From NCBI GenBank assembly GCA_934292955.1, contig CAKQXZ010000073.1, positions 1 through 10,926 on the forward strand: 10,926 nucleotides of DNA, written 5' to 3'. Made by a program: the position numbers and the translations under genes. Origin of the DNA: an uncultured Clostridia bacterium. Lineage in GTDB: Bacteria; Bacillota_A; Clostridia; Christensenellales; Borkfalkiaceae. How positions within the stretch are numbered: position 1 is the stretch's first letter; every line of letters starts with the position of its first letter. This document shows positions 1-7,674 of the stretch, piece by piece. The notes below the pieces were generated by a model, which saw only the letters and a program-made list of their open reading frames with translations, was not told the DNA's origin and ran no database searches.

Positions 1-2
1 AG

Positions 3-29
3 TTCGCACTCTCAGTGTTTAACTGTTAG
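3..29 (-). promoter_or_regulatory. Possible second, degenerate CIRCE copy
   Basis: TTCGCACTC (3-11) matches the left CIRCE arm at 8 of 9 positions. At N9 spacing, AACTGTTAG (21-29) matches the right arm at only 5 of 9. It is offset by 23 bp from the better site and overlaps it by four bases. It may be a genuine tandem operator with one weak arm, or a chance half-site. Confidence 0.35.
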
Positions 30-52
30 CACTCTCGTTTATTGATTGCCAA
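26..52 (-). promoter_or_regulatory. CIRCE operator (HrcA binding site)
   Basis: The sequence is TTAGCACTC (26-34), nine bases, then GATTGCCAA (44-52). CIRCE is TTAGCACTC-N9-GAGTGCTAA, so one arm is perfect, the spacing is exact and the other arm matches 7 of 9. It overlaps the predicted start point of the leftward promoter, where HrcA is known to repress groESL or hrcA-grpE-dnaK operons. The regulated gene is outside the window, so which chaperone operon it is cannot be said. Confidence 0.75.
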
Positions 53-53
53 T

Positions 54-82
54 ATTCTACACCGACATTTTAATTTTGTCAA
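54..82 (-). promoter_or_regulatory. Sigma-A promoter reading leftward off the window
   Basis: On the minus strand there is TTGACA (plus-strand TGTCAA, 77-82), a spacer of exactly 17 bp, then TAGAAT (54-59). The -35 is perfect and the -10 matches TATAAT at 4 of 6 positions. Transcription would start near position 47, inside the CIRCE site, and run off the left edge. It lies downstream of the minus-strand glycosyltransferase stop codon (171), so it serves the next leftward gene and not the glycosyltransferase. Confidence 0.75.
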
Positions 83-170
83 GGTTTTTACATAAAAAAT
101 TTAATTTTTATTTTGACAGCAGTTTCAAATTTTTATTTTATGCAAACAGAAAAAATAGTTCTTAATTTTT

Positions 171-1190
171 TTACACGTCTATGTCGGGATATCTCGTTTT
201 TGCTACAGATAATAGTTTTGCGAACTTTTCATATGTGTTAGTTGTTTTATAAAGGTTAAGTAAATCAATTGTCGGATAACGATGATAATACGACTTAAAA
301 ACAAAACCTACGGCATTTTCTTCGTCTACACAGAGAGCAAACTTCAGAAAAGTCTCTGCCCTTTTATAATCTTTCCGGTCAAAATAGTACTCACCGAGCA
401 ACGTTAAGGCTTCCGCGTCTCCGCCGATTTCTTTCAGGACTGAATATAAATATTCGGGTGACGGATTACCTTTGAAATAACTGCATCGGTATAAGGTAAT
501 CAATGCGTCTTTAATATCGGCAATATATTTATTCTTCATCGATAAAAACTCGAAAAGAAGCCGTTTGCATTCATCGTACTCTCTATTAAAATAGTATTCT
601 TTCGCGAAATAATAGGTCGACCTTGCGTCAAACGGCACCCCTTTCACCTTATGCTTTAAGTAAATTTTAAGATTGCGTTCGGGTTCGCCCGCGTTGACTT
701 TACGATGTTTTATTTTTATATCGCAGTACTCGATTTTGCCGAAAGGTATAATACATTCGTGTATAAATCCGTGAAATACGGCTTTCGGACAATTCTTAAC
801 AATTCGTTCTCGGTAAAACTCAAAATTACTTGTTCCGTCGGCGTTTTCCGATACGACATATTTCAGCATAAAAGTATCGGCTGAATTTAATATCTTCTTT
901 AGTTCTATTATTTTTTCCGCATCATCTTTTTCCACTACGTCATCTGCGTCAAGCCAGCATAAATAATCGCCTGTGGCCTTAGAAAATGCAAAATTCCTTG
1001 CATCGGAAAAATCGTCAACCCAAATATAATCATATATTTTATCTGTATAGCTCGCGCAGATTTCCTTAGTTTTATCCCTGCTTCCTGTATCGACAATGAT
1101 TATTTCGTCAAAAACGCCTTTAACGCTTTCTAAACATCGCCCGACTACAGTTTCTTCATTTTTAACAATCATACATAAAGATAATATCAT
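171..1190 (-). CDS. GT2-family glycosyltransferase with TPR-like C-terminal region
   Basis: This cytoplasmic enzyme should transfer a sugar from a nucleotide-sugar donor. The N-terminus has the GT-A hallmarks: MILSLCMIVKNEE at residues 1-13, DTGSRD at 34-39, and the metal-binding LDADD at 80-84. Residues about 190-330 look like helical TPR-type repeats (for example around 262-290). This matches the TPR-containing GT2 group that modifies proteins or peptides, which includes SunS and SgtA-like enzymes. The frame is open upstream to 1367, but homology begins at the ATG at 1190, giving 339 residues. The extra upstream part would overlap the divergent collagen gene and looks non-coding. No good Shine-Dalgarno site precedes 1190. 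The divergent neighbour encodes a threonine-rich collagen stalk, so the likely acceptor is that protein; this is inference from context. Confidence 0.85.
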   Translation of the reverse strand: MILSLCMIVKNEETVVGRCLESVKGVFDEIIIVDTGSRDKTKEICASYTDKIYDYIWVDDFSDARNFAFSKATGDYLCWLDADDVVEKDDAEKIIELKKILNSADTFMLKYVVSENADGTSNFEFYRERIVKNCPKAVFHGFIHECIIPFGKIEYCDIKIKHRKVNAGEPERNLKIYLKHKVKGVPFDARSTYYFAKEYYFNREYDECKRLLFEFLSMKNKYIADIKDALITLYRCSYFKGNPSPEYLYSVLKEIGGDAEALTLLGEYYFDRKDYKRAETFLKFALCVDEENAVGFVFKSYYHRYPTIDLLNLYKTTNTYEKFAKLLSVAKTRYPDIDV

Positions 1191-1209
1191 ATCGCAATGT
1201 AATCCGAAG

Positions 1210-1237
1210 TATTTTATGATAATAACGCTGCGTCTGT
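1210..1237 (-). promoter_or_regulatory. Candidate sigma-K-type promoter for the glycosyltransferase
   Basis: On the minus strand CATAAAATA (1218 down to 1210) fits the sigma-K -10 consensus CATAnnnTA. An AC dinucleotide (1237-1236) lies 17 bases upstream, where the very short sigma-K -35 element is expected. Transcription would begin near 1203 and leave a leader of about 13 nt, in keeping with the lack of a clear ribosome binding site. The motif is short and AT-rich, so chance is a real alternative. No good sigma-A promoter was found on this strand. Confidence 0.35.
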
Positions 1238-1249
1238 TCCGTAGATTAA

Positions 1250-1276
1250 ACAATATAAATCGATTCGCATAAAATA
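1250..1276 (+). promoter_or_regulatory. Candidate sigma-K-type promoter for the collagen-like gene
   Basis: GCATAAAATA (1267-1276) fits gCATAnnnTA, the sigma-K -10 element, with AC at 1250-1251 spaced 16 bases upstream. The same bases can also be read as a poor sigma-A promoter (TTAAAC at 1246-1251, 18-bp spacer, TAAAAT at 1270-1275). The C. difficile bclA genes are known to belong to the late mother-cell regulon, which is why the sigma-K reading is preferred here. Confidence 0.4.
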
Positions 1277-1301
1277 AAGTGAAAACAATTTTACCACATA
1301 A

Positions 1302-2252
<951 letters not shown>

Positions 2253-2275
2253 TATACAAAAATTGAATAAGATGC

Positions 2276-2300
2276 TTAGATAAAAAAAATATCTAATTTT
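2276..2300 (+). terminator. Weak possible terminator after the collagen-like gene
   Basis: TTAGATA (2276-2282) and TATCTAA (2290-2296) form a seven-pair stem around an all-A loop, followed by only four T residues at 2297-2300. The stem is AT-rich, so termination would be inefficient. Nothing stronger lies between this stop codon and the rpmB promoter. Confidence 0.3.
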
Positions 2301-2321
2301 CTCAAATTGCACTAAAAATTC

Positions 2322-2350
2322 TTGCATTATTTTTACATTGATGATATAGT
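2322..2350 (+). promoter_or_regulatory. Sigma-A promoter for rpmB
   Basis: TTGCAT (2322-2327), a 17-bp spacer and TATAGT (2345-2350) lie 55 bases upstream of the rpmB start codon. Transcription would start near 2357 and leave a leader of about 48 nt that includes the GGAGGTG ribosome binding site. Confidence 0.65.
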
Positions 2351-2404
2351 AAATAAAGCGTGAAAACGAAGCAACAGCCATCTTACTTATTTGGAGGTGT
2401 AGAT

Positions 2405-2593
2405 ATGTCAAGAGTTTGCAGTGTATGCGGAAAGGGTAAACTGTCCGGCAACAAAGTCAGCCACAGTAACCGTAAAACTCCTCGCTTATACAGCGCAAAC
2501 GTTCAAAAGGTCAGAGTTATGAAAGACGGCGTAATGACCTCTGAATACGTTTGTACTCGTTGCCTTAAGAGCGACAAAGTTACGAGAGTTTGA
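2405..2593 (+). CDS. rpmB: 50S ribosomal protein L28
   Basis: This is a 62-residue basic protein of the large ribosomal subunit. Its N-terminus, MSRVCSVCGKG, and the SHSNRKTPR segment (19-27) are typical of L28. Cys5, Cys8, Cys50 and Cys53 form two CxxC pairs, so it is the zinc-binding form; many bacteria also keep a zinc-free paralogue expressed under zinc starvation. The start at 2405 is set by GGAGGTG (2393-2399) and by homology; an upstream in-frame ATG at 2360 would add 15 residues that do not belong to the family and lacks this site. It is monocistronic, with its own promoter and terminator. Confidence 0.96.
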   Translation: MSRVCSVCGKGKLSGNKVSHSNRKTPRLYSANVQKVRVMKDGVMTSEYVCTRCLKSDKVTRV

Positions 2594-2603
2594 TTAAAAA
2601 TAG

Positions 2604-2636
2604 AACGACTGTTATTTCAGCAGTCGTTTTTATTTT
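2604..2636 (+). terminator. Intrinsic terminator of rpmB
   Basis: AACGACTG (2604-2611) pairs perfectly with CAGTCGTT (2621-2628) around a nine-base loop. A T-rich tract runs to 2636, broken by a single A. It begins 11 bases after the rpmB stop codon. Confidence 0.9.
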
Positions 2637-2987
2637 ACCTTTTTGAAAATTTATTTTATTTATCTCCGTTCTTTTATCAAGGATTATGAAAGAATTTAAG
2701 GAAGTATACGAGCAATATTTTTGCATCCAATACCAGATCTGTCTATAAAACACGCATGCACTACTATACGATTATTCTACACATAAAAATCTTTATAATC
2801 GTTTATTTTATACGTATTTTTCAATCTTATTATGTAATCAAAAATATTCTCCCCCTATCTAAGCGTGCAACTAAAAATCAAAATATAATCGGATAAATCA
2901 CAGCGCGATCTGAAAGAAAGCTTACCCCCCTGCTTTTTTCTATTCTTTTCAATAAATTAAAAATATAAGATAAAAACAAGAAAAATG
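2637..2987. other. AT-rich intergenic stretch without a convincing gene
   Basis: No open frame here has a good ribosome binding site and a recognisable product. The most gene-like piece is a 20-codon frame at 2686-2748 that begins MKEFKEVYEQYF, faintly like the start of an ECF sigma factor, and then stops. A weak hairpin (2914-2921 with 2932-2939, including one G-U pair) ends in a T run and could stop a transcript entering from the left. Neither strand shows a tRNA or a riboswitch I recognise. The stretch ends at the promoter for the RDD-protein gene. Confidence 0.6.
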
Positions 2988-3016
2988 TTGACAACCCGAT
3001 TATACTGTGTTACAAT
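2988..3016 (+). promoter_or_regulatory. Strong sigma-A promoter for the RDD-protein operon
   Basis: A perfect TTGACA (2988-2993), a 17-bp spacer and TACAAT (3011-3016) form a near-consensus vegetative promoter. Transcription should begin near 3023. This leaves a leader of about 110 nt before the ATG at 3134, longer than usual, with a short inverted repeat CGAAATTTCG (3064-3073). Confidence 0.8.
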
Positions 3017-3133
3017 TACAAAGGTCTGTGGTTGAATTATGGTGCATTGTATTTTTTTTCGACGAAATTTCGGGCTTAAAAAAATATTTTCGTATTCAGA
3101 CAAATTATCCTGCCGCAGAAATCGGAAAAACGG

Positions 3134-3901
3134 ATGATATATGATTTTCAAAAAGCCAGCCTGTTGAAGCGCTTTTCGGCCTTTTTGCTTGATATTATTC
3201 TTCTCACCATTGTTGCGACTCTGTTCTGTTTCATACTTTCAGTAGCAACCGGATATGACGGGTTTTACAAAGAGTATAACGGGTATCAGAGGCAATACGA
3301 ACAACAATACGGCGTTTCTTTCAAGATGACGCAGGAAGAATTCGACGATCTTGATGAAGAACAGCAGAAAAACTACACTGCCGCGAGAACTGCGTTCATG
3401 CATGATAAAGCCGTTCTGAAATGTTATAATATGATAGTTAATTTAACATTGACCATATTGAGCATCGGCGTTCTGCTTGCATATATTGTAATGGAGTTTG
3501 TAATTCCGCTTTTTTTAAAAAACGGTCAAACAGTCGGAAAGAAGATTTTCTCTATTGCGGTTATGCAGAGCAAAGGCATAAAAGTGTCGGCGGTTTCGAT
3601 GTTTATTCGTACCGTATTCGGTAAATATGCGATCGAAACAATGATTCCCCTGTACTCGCTGATAATGTTGCTTTTTAATCAGGCAGGGTTGTTCACCGTA
3701 CTTTTGTTGTTTGCATTGATTATTGCTGAATTTATTCTTTTCTTTGTATCCAAAACTAATTCTTTCATTCACGATTTACTTTCTGACTCGGTCGTCGTCG
3801 ATATGAATACCCAGATGATTTTCGATTCGGAAGAAGCAATGATCGCATACAAAACGGCCCTCCACGAAGAGCAGGTCGAAAAAAAGTCGATTAAGATATA
3901 A
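3134..3901 (+). CDS. RDD-family membrane protein
   Basis: This 255-residue integral membrane protein belongs to the RDD family, whose biochemical role is mostly unknown (some members have been linked to ion exchange). Family features are visible: LLKRFSAFLLDIILL (10-24, with the conserved Arg13 and Asp20 at the start of helix 1), GQTVGKK (131-137), and HDLLSDSVVV (213-222) after the last helix. Hydrophobic segments lie near 18-39, 97-127, 165-182 and 185-206. Most RDD proteins are shorter; the extra length here is mainly a Tyr/Gln/Glu-rich hydrophilic loop (about 41-95) between helices 1 and 2, probably extracellular. The start at 3134 has only a weak GGAAAA-type ribosome binding site; an ATG at 3141 is in another frame. 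It is 56 bases upstream of a second membrane-protein gene and probably co-transcribed with it. Confidence 0.8.
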   Translation: MIYDFQKASLLKRFSAFLLDIILLTIVATLFCFILSVATGYDGFYKEYNGYQRQYEQQYGVSFKMTQEEFDDLDEEQQKNYTAARTAFMHDKAVLKCYNMIVNLTLTILSIGVLLAYIVMEFVIPLFLKNGQTVGKKIFSIAVMQSKGIKVSAVSMFIRTVFGKYAIETMIPLYSLIMLLFNQAGLFTVLLLFALIIAEFILFFVSKTNSFIHDLLSDSVVVDMNTQMIFDSEEAMIAYKTALHEEQVEKKSIKI

Positions 3902-3957
3902 CCGACGGGTTGCGTTAACATAAACTGCGTTATCTTTTAATAATAAGGGAAATAATA

Positions 3958-4440
3958 ATGCAAAAAAAACTTATCAATAAAAAATCGATTGAAACCGTAT
4001 CCTTTTTCGTTGGAGGAATAGGTATCTTTGTTGCAGGGCTTATATACGTCCTGATTGCAGACCTGTTTTTGAAGGTACGTTCCGCATGGCTTATGTCTGC
4101 GTTGATTTTATGCCTGTGCTCATGCATATTTTTCATCATGTCCGGCGTTATGAAAGATTATCCGAAAAAAATGATATTTTTCAAAAGCCTCGGCATAGCG
4201 TTTTGCGTATTTTTTATTGCGCTGATGGTAACCTATCTTATCGTTGCTTTCGGTTCGACGTATGAAGAAAACACAACTGAATTTGAAAACAATTTATTTG
4301 CTCTCGAAGCGATCTTTGGCAGAAATAAGCGCGTTAATACTCAGTTAGCAGGCATTACCCCCATTGTGGTCGGAACTCTGGCGCTGATTTGTCAAGTATT
4401 ATGTCTTGTTCTCGGGCTATTGTCTAAAAACGAAGATTGA
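3958..4440 (+). CDS. Unrecognised four-helix membrane protein
   Basis: I do not recognise this 160-residue protein. It has four clear hydrophobic segments (about 14-37, 43-64, 75-98 and 131-155), a short basic N-terminus, and a hydrophilic loop at 99-128 that is first acidic (YEENTTEFENN) and then basic (GRNKR). Cysteines cluster in helix 2 (52, 54, 56). AAGGGA (3945-3950) lies seven bases before the ATG. It follows the RDD gene by 56 bases and ends in a strong terminator, so the two probably form a short operon and may act together in the membrane. No enzyme motif is visible. Confidence 0.75.
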   Translation: MQKKLINKKSIETVSFFVGGIGIFVAGLIYVLIADLFLKVRSAWLMSALILCLCSCIFFIMSGVMKDYPKKMIFFKSLGIAFCVFFIALMVTYLIVAFGSTYEENTTEFENNLFALEAIFGRNKRVNTQLAGITPIVVGTLALICQVLCLVLGLLSKNED

Positions 4441-4442
4441 TT

Positions 4443-4487
4443 GAGGGCGCCAACCAAAATGCCCTCGTTCAGCGTTTTGGTTTTTTT
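4443..4487 (+). terminator. Intrinsic terminator with an overlapping alternative stem
   Basis: AACCAAAATGC (4452-4462) pairs with GCGTTTTGGTT (4472-4482), with one wobble pair and a nine-base loop, and runs into a T tract to 4487. A second stem, GAGGGC (4443-4448) with GCCCTC (4461-4466), uses bases of the terminator loop and stem and cannot form at the same time. The terminator separates the membrane-protein pair from the transporter genes. Confidence 0.85.
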
Positions 4488-4552
4488 ATTGAAAAACTGG
4501 TTTTTATTTAGAATATTTTTTAAATAAATATATTGTTAAGGAAAGTGATAAC

Positions 4553-5653
4553 ATGAAAATTGTTTTACAGAATCTCACAAAAATATTTCCCAGCAGAAAC
4601 AAAAAAGGTGAGGAAGTTACTGCCGTTTGCAATTTTGATTACGAAATTCCAGACGGAAAGTTAATCGGTCTGCTCGGTCCGAGCGGCTGCGGTAAAAGCA
4701 CTACTCTTTATATGATCAGCGGGCTTCAGAAACCGACAAGCGGCCGTATTTATTTCGGCGACGACGACGTAACCGAACTCACGCCCGAAAACAGGGGGGT
4801 TGGTCTTGTTTTCCAGAACTATGCCCTCTACCCGCATATGACTGTAAAACAGAACATCATGTTCCCGCTTGAAAATCTTAAAGGCGCGGATAAATTGACA
4901 AAAGCGCAGATGCTTGAACGCAGTTTTGAAGTAGCAAAACTCGTTCAGATAGATAATCTTATGGATCGTAAGCCGAACGAACTCTCGGGCGGACAACAAC
5001 AGCGTGTAGCTATTGCCCGCGCTCTCGTAAAAATGCCTCGCGTATTGCTTCTTGACGAACCGCTTTCCAACCTTGATGCAAGATTAAGACTTCAGACGAG
5101 GGAGGAAATCAAACGCATTCAGCGCGAAACAAACATAACGACGGTATTCGTTACGCACGATCAGGAAGAAGCGATGTCCATATCCGACCAGATCGTCGTT
5201 ATGAAACTTGGCGTTGTTCAGCAGATAGGCGCCCCACAGGACGTTTACGATGATCCCGTCAATCTGTTTGTCGCGAAATTCCTCGGCACTCCCCCGATCA
5301 ATGTTTTCGAAGGTAAAGTCGAAAACGAAAGATTATATATCGGAAACGAACCCGTATTTGACTCGAAAGGCATCAGCGATCGTGCGGTTTACATAGGTAT
5401 AAGACCTGAGGGCTTTATTCTCGATAAAGACGGTCCTTTGCATCTGAATCTTACCAACGTAGAAGTAATGGGGCGCGACGTAAGCGTCGTATCGACGAGT
5501 GAAGCGTCCGTTAACCAGACAGTCCGCTCTATCATCGATGCCGATAATAAAATCGACATCGGCGCAAAAACGATATCTTTCAGATTAAAACGTCATAAAG
5601 TATTCATTTTCGATAAAGAAACCGAACAACGCGTTTATCCTGAGGTGAAGTAA
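4553..5653 (+). CDS. CUT1-type ABC importer ATPase (MalK/MsmK/UgpC-like)
   Basis: This 366-residue cytoplasmic ATPase powers the importer encoded downstream. All ABC motifs are intact: Walker A GPSGCGKST (42-50), Q-loop Gln88 (VFQNYALYPHMTV), signature LSGGQQQR (144-151), Walker B VLLLDEP with catalytic Glu169, D-loop SNLDA (172-176) and switch His202. Residues from about 245 form the C-terminal TOBE/OB region (GIRPEGF at 282-288) typical of MalK-type subunits of sugar, glycerol-phosphate and oligosaccharide importers. AAGGA at 4538-4542 lies ten bases before the ATG. No convincing promoter was identified in 4488-4552. The stop codon overlaps the next start by one base (TAATG), a sign of translational coupling. 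Many Bacillota borrow a shared MsmX ATPase, so a dedicated copy makes this importer self-contained. The substrate cannot be read from the sequence. Confidence 0.95.
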   Translation: MKIVLQNLTKIFPSRNKKGEEVTAVCNFDYEIPDGKLIGLLGPSGCGKSTTLYMISGLQKPTSGRIYFGDDDVTELTPENRGVGLVFQNYALYPHMTVKQNIMFPLENLKGADKLTKAQMLERSFEVAKLVQIDNLMDRKPNELSGGQQQRVAIARALVKMPRVLLLDEPLSNLDARLRLQTREEIKRIQRETNITTVFVTHDQEEAMSISDQIVVMKLGVVQQIGAPQDVYDDPVNLFVAKFLGTPPINVFEGKVENERLYIGNEPVFDSKGISDRAVYIGIRPEGFILDKDGPLHLNLTNVEVMGRDVSVVSTSEASVNQTVRSIIDADNKIDIGAKTISFRLKRHKVFIFDKETEQRVYPEVK

Positions 5654-6588
5654 TGGTCGAAGGAAAAAATCAATGGAAAGCGTGGCTGTATCTTGCGCCC
5701 GCTTTGGTACTTTTATTGATATTTACCGTCTGGCCGATGGTAAATACAATAAGAATGGCATTTCTTAACGAGTATAACGGGCTGGAAGCGGTTGCAGGCA
5801 AAGAATTCCAATTCGGCATTCAGAACTTTGTTGACGTCGTAGCCGATAAGGGGTATGATTTTTTTACTTGCCTGCTTAATACGGTATTGCTTTGCGTTCT
5901 GACCGTTCCTATTTCAACCTTCCTCGCTCTACTCATTGCCGTATGCCTTAACTCGATCAAATGGTTCTCGAAATTATTGCAGACAATATTCTTTTTACCG
6001 TACGTAACCAACACGATAGCGATCGGTATGGTTTTTGCGGTAATGTTCAACGTTGTCGGCGTAGGTACTCCTAACGAATCGATCGGTATAATCAACAATA
6101 TTATAGTATTTTTCGGCGGCAAGCGAATCGACTGGTTGGGCATGACAAGCGAACCTTGGGCAAACTATTTCGTTATGACCGTTTACATAGTATGGAATGC
6201 ACTTCCCTTTAAAATTCTCATTTTGCTCGGCGGGCTTCAAAGCGTAAACAAACAGTATTACGACGCAGCAAAAATCGACGGCACCAGTCGTGTAAGAACA
6301 TTCTGGAGAATTACAGTTCCCATGCTTTCCCCGATGATAGCATACGTCGTAATAACGGGCTTTATCGGCGGGTTCAAAGAATATACCAGCATTGTAGGTA
6401 TATTCGGTGAAGAAATGGGGCCGATAAACAGACCTGACGGAATGAATACCGTTGTAGGTCTGATATATAAGTCTATAACACAGACCGACTACGGAAAAGC
6501 AAGTGCGGCGGCATTGTTACTGTTCGTTCTTATATTTATCGTAACCATGCTCAATCTTTACGTCAGCAAAAAGAAAGTTCATTATTAA
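5653..6588 (+). CDS. ABC importer permease, MalF-like
   Basis: This 311-residue inner permease half belongs to the binding-protein-dependent transport family. About six hydrophobic segments are visible (first at 11-31, last at 284-304). The cytoplasmic EAA loop, which docks to the ATPase, reads YYDAAKIDGTSRVRTFWRI (202-220), followed by TVPMLSP, with the invariant glycine at 210. Its opening, WKAWLYLAPALVLLLIFTVWP, is typical of MalF/UgpA/LacF-type subunits of CUT1 importers. GAGGTGA (5642-5648) inside the end of the ATPase gene is its ribosome binding site, and the start codon overlaps the ATPase stop. It should pair with the permease encoded next. Confidence 0.94.
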   Translation: MVEGKNQWKAWLYLAPALVLLLIFTVWPMVNTIRMAFLNEYNGLEAVAGKEFQFGIQNFVDVVADKGYDFFTCLLNTVLLCVLTVPISTFLALLIAVCLNSIKWFSKLLQTIFFLPYVTNTIAIGMVFAVMFNVVGVGTPNESIGIINNIIVFFGGKRIDWLGMTSEPWANYFVMTVYIVWNALPFKILILLGGLQSVNKQYYDAAKIDGTSRVRTFWRITVPMLSPMIAYVVITGFIGGFKEYTSIVGIFGEEMGPINRPDGMNTVVGLIYKSITQTDYGKASAAALLLFVLIFIVTMLNLYVSKKKVHY

Positions 6589-6599
6589 GGGAGGCAGTT

Positions 6600-7544
6600 A
6601 TGCAAGACAATAATCTTAAAAATGAACAAAATCCTTCGGAAGAAGTACAAAATATTTCTGAAGAAGTAATGAAAGAACGCAACATGCAAAAACAAACGGT
6701 AAAACAAAGAATCGGTAAAGTTATCGTTCAGGTTTTATTGTATCTGTTCCTGGGTATAATGGCTTTAATTGTCATCTTTCCCTTCTATTGGATGGTAATT
6801 TCGTCGCTCAAAACAAAAACCGAGTATTATTATTTGCACCCGACTTTTTTTCCGGTCGAAGGGTTGGATATAATGAACTACCTCGAAGCATTCACCCAAG
6901 GTTCTTTAGGGGCGTTGTTTCTTAACACGTTGTACGTCGGCATTGTATCGACCGTTCTATCTCTCATCATAACCGTAATCACGGCGTTTGCTTTCGCTCG
7001 ACTCGAGTTTAAAGGTAAAAACGCATTGTTTGCAGCACTTCTTGCAACAATGATGATCCCCGGCGAATTATTTACTATAACAAACTACCAGACCGTTATG
7101 ACTTGGGAATGGACGGAAACATACGCCGTATTGATTATTCCTTTCCTCGTAAGCGTATTTTATATCTATCTGCTTCGTCAGAATTTTATGCAGATTCCCG
7201 ACGAATTATATTACGCCGCAAAAGTCGACGGTACAAGCGATTTGAAATACCTCTGGAAAGTAATGATCCCCCTTTCGTTACCTACTCTTATATCTATTAC
7301 AATTCTTAAAATGATGGGTGCATGGAACTCGTATATATGGCCACGTCTTGTTGCAAGCGGAAGCGCGCACCAGATGATAACCTACGGTCTAAGAACTGCA
7401 TTTACCCCTGCCGAAGGCACTCAGTACGACTATCCCGTTCAGATGGCCGCCGTCGTTTTGGTTTCCATTCCGCTTTTCCTTGTATTTGTATTCCTTAGAA
7501 AATATATTATGAAAGGCGTAAGCCGCAGCGGTATTAAAGGCTGA
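6600..7544 (+). CDS. ABC importer permease, MalG-like
   Basis: This is the second permease half (314 residues). The EAA loop is ELYYAAKVDGTSDLKYLWKV (202-221), then MIPLSLP, with the conserved glycine at 211; IFPFYWMVISSLK (59-71) is the usual MalG-family opening after helix 1. About six transmembrane segments are expected from residue 41 on. A hydrophilic, Glu/Asn/Gln-rich segment of about 38 residues precedes helix 1 and is longer than the tail of typical MalG-type proteins. AAGGGAGG (6587-6594) overlaps the previous stop and lies five bases before the ATG, so it is in the same operon and is likely to be translated at similar levels. Confidence 0.94.
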   Translation: MQDNNLKNEQNPSEEVQNISEEVMKERNMQKQTVKQRIGKVIVQVLLYLFLGIMALIVIFPFYWMVISSLKTKTEYYYLHPTFFPVEGLDIMNYLEAFTQGSLGALFLNTLYVGIVSTVLSLIITVITAFAFARLEFKGKNALFAALLATMMIPGELFTITNYQTVMTWEWTETYAVLIIPFLVSVFYIYLLRQNFMQIPDELYYAAKVDGTSDLKYLWKVMIPLSLPTLISITILKMMGAWNSYIWPRLVASGSAHQMITYGLRTAFTPAEGTQYDYPVQMAAVVLVSIPLFLVFVFLRKYIMKGVSRSGIKG

Positions 7545-7674
7545 TTTGTTCGCTCTTTAGATTTAAATCGCCGATTCAGTTAAAATTGCTCCATAATAAT
7601 AACGGGGCTTACACAAATACTTAACTTATTCTGAAAAAAAATCAATTTATAATAAACTGAATGGAGGAAGAAAC
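7545..7674 (+). promoter_or_regulatory. 130-bp gap with possible promoter for the binding-protein gene
   Basis: A perfect TATAAT lies at 7648-7653, but the corresponding -35 (CTTATT, 7625-7630) is poor. If used, transcription would start close to 7660 and give a leader of only about 15 nt. GGAGG at 7663-7667 is the ribosome binding site for the gene at 7675. I found no terminator after the permease gene and no clear cre site. Read-through from the permease genes is therefore also likely. Confidence 0.35.

Noticed and set aside
113..141. Plus-strand TTGACA at 113-118
   Set aside because: There is no acceptable -10 at 16-18 bp and the sequence downstream is antisense to the glycosyltransferase, with no plus-strand gene.
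2360..2404. Alternative upstream start for L28
   Set aside because: L28 proteins start at MSRVC-like sequences, and the only good ribosome binding site (2393-2399) serves the ATG at 2405.
2957..3151. Minus-strand 64-residue open frame opposite the RDD promoter and leader
   Set aside because: It has no ribosome binding site and no recognisable product, and it overlaps a near-consensus promoter on the other strand.
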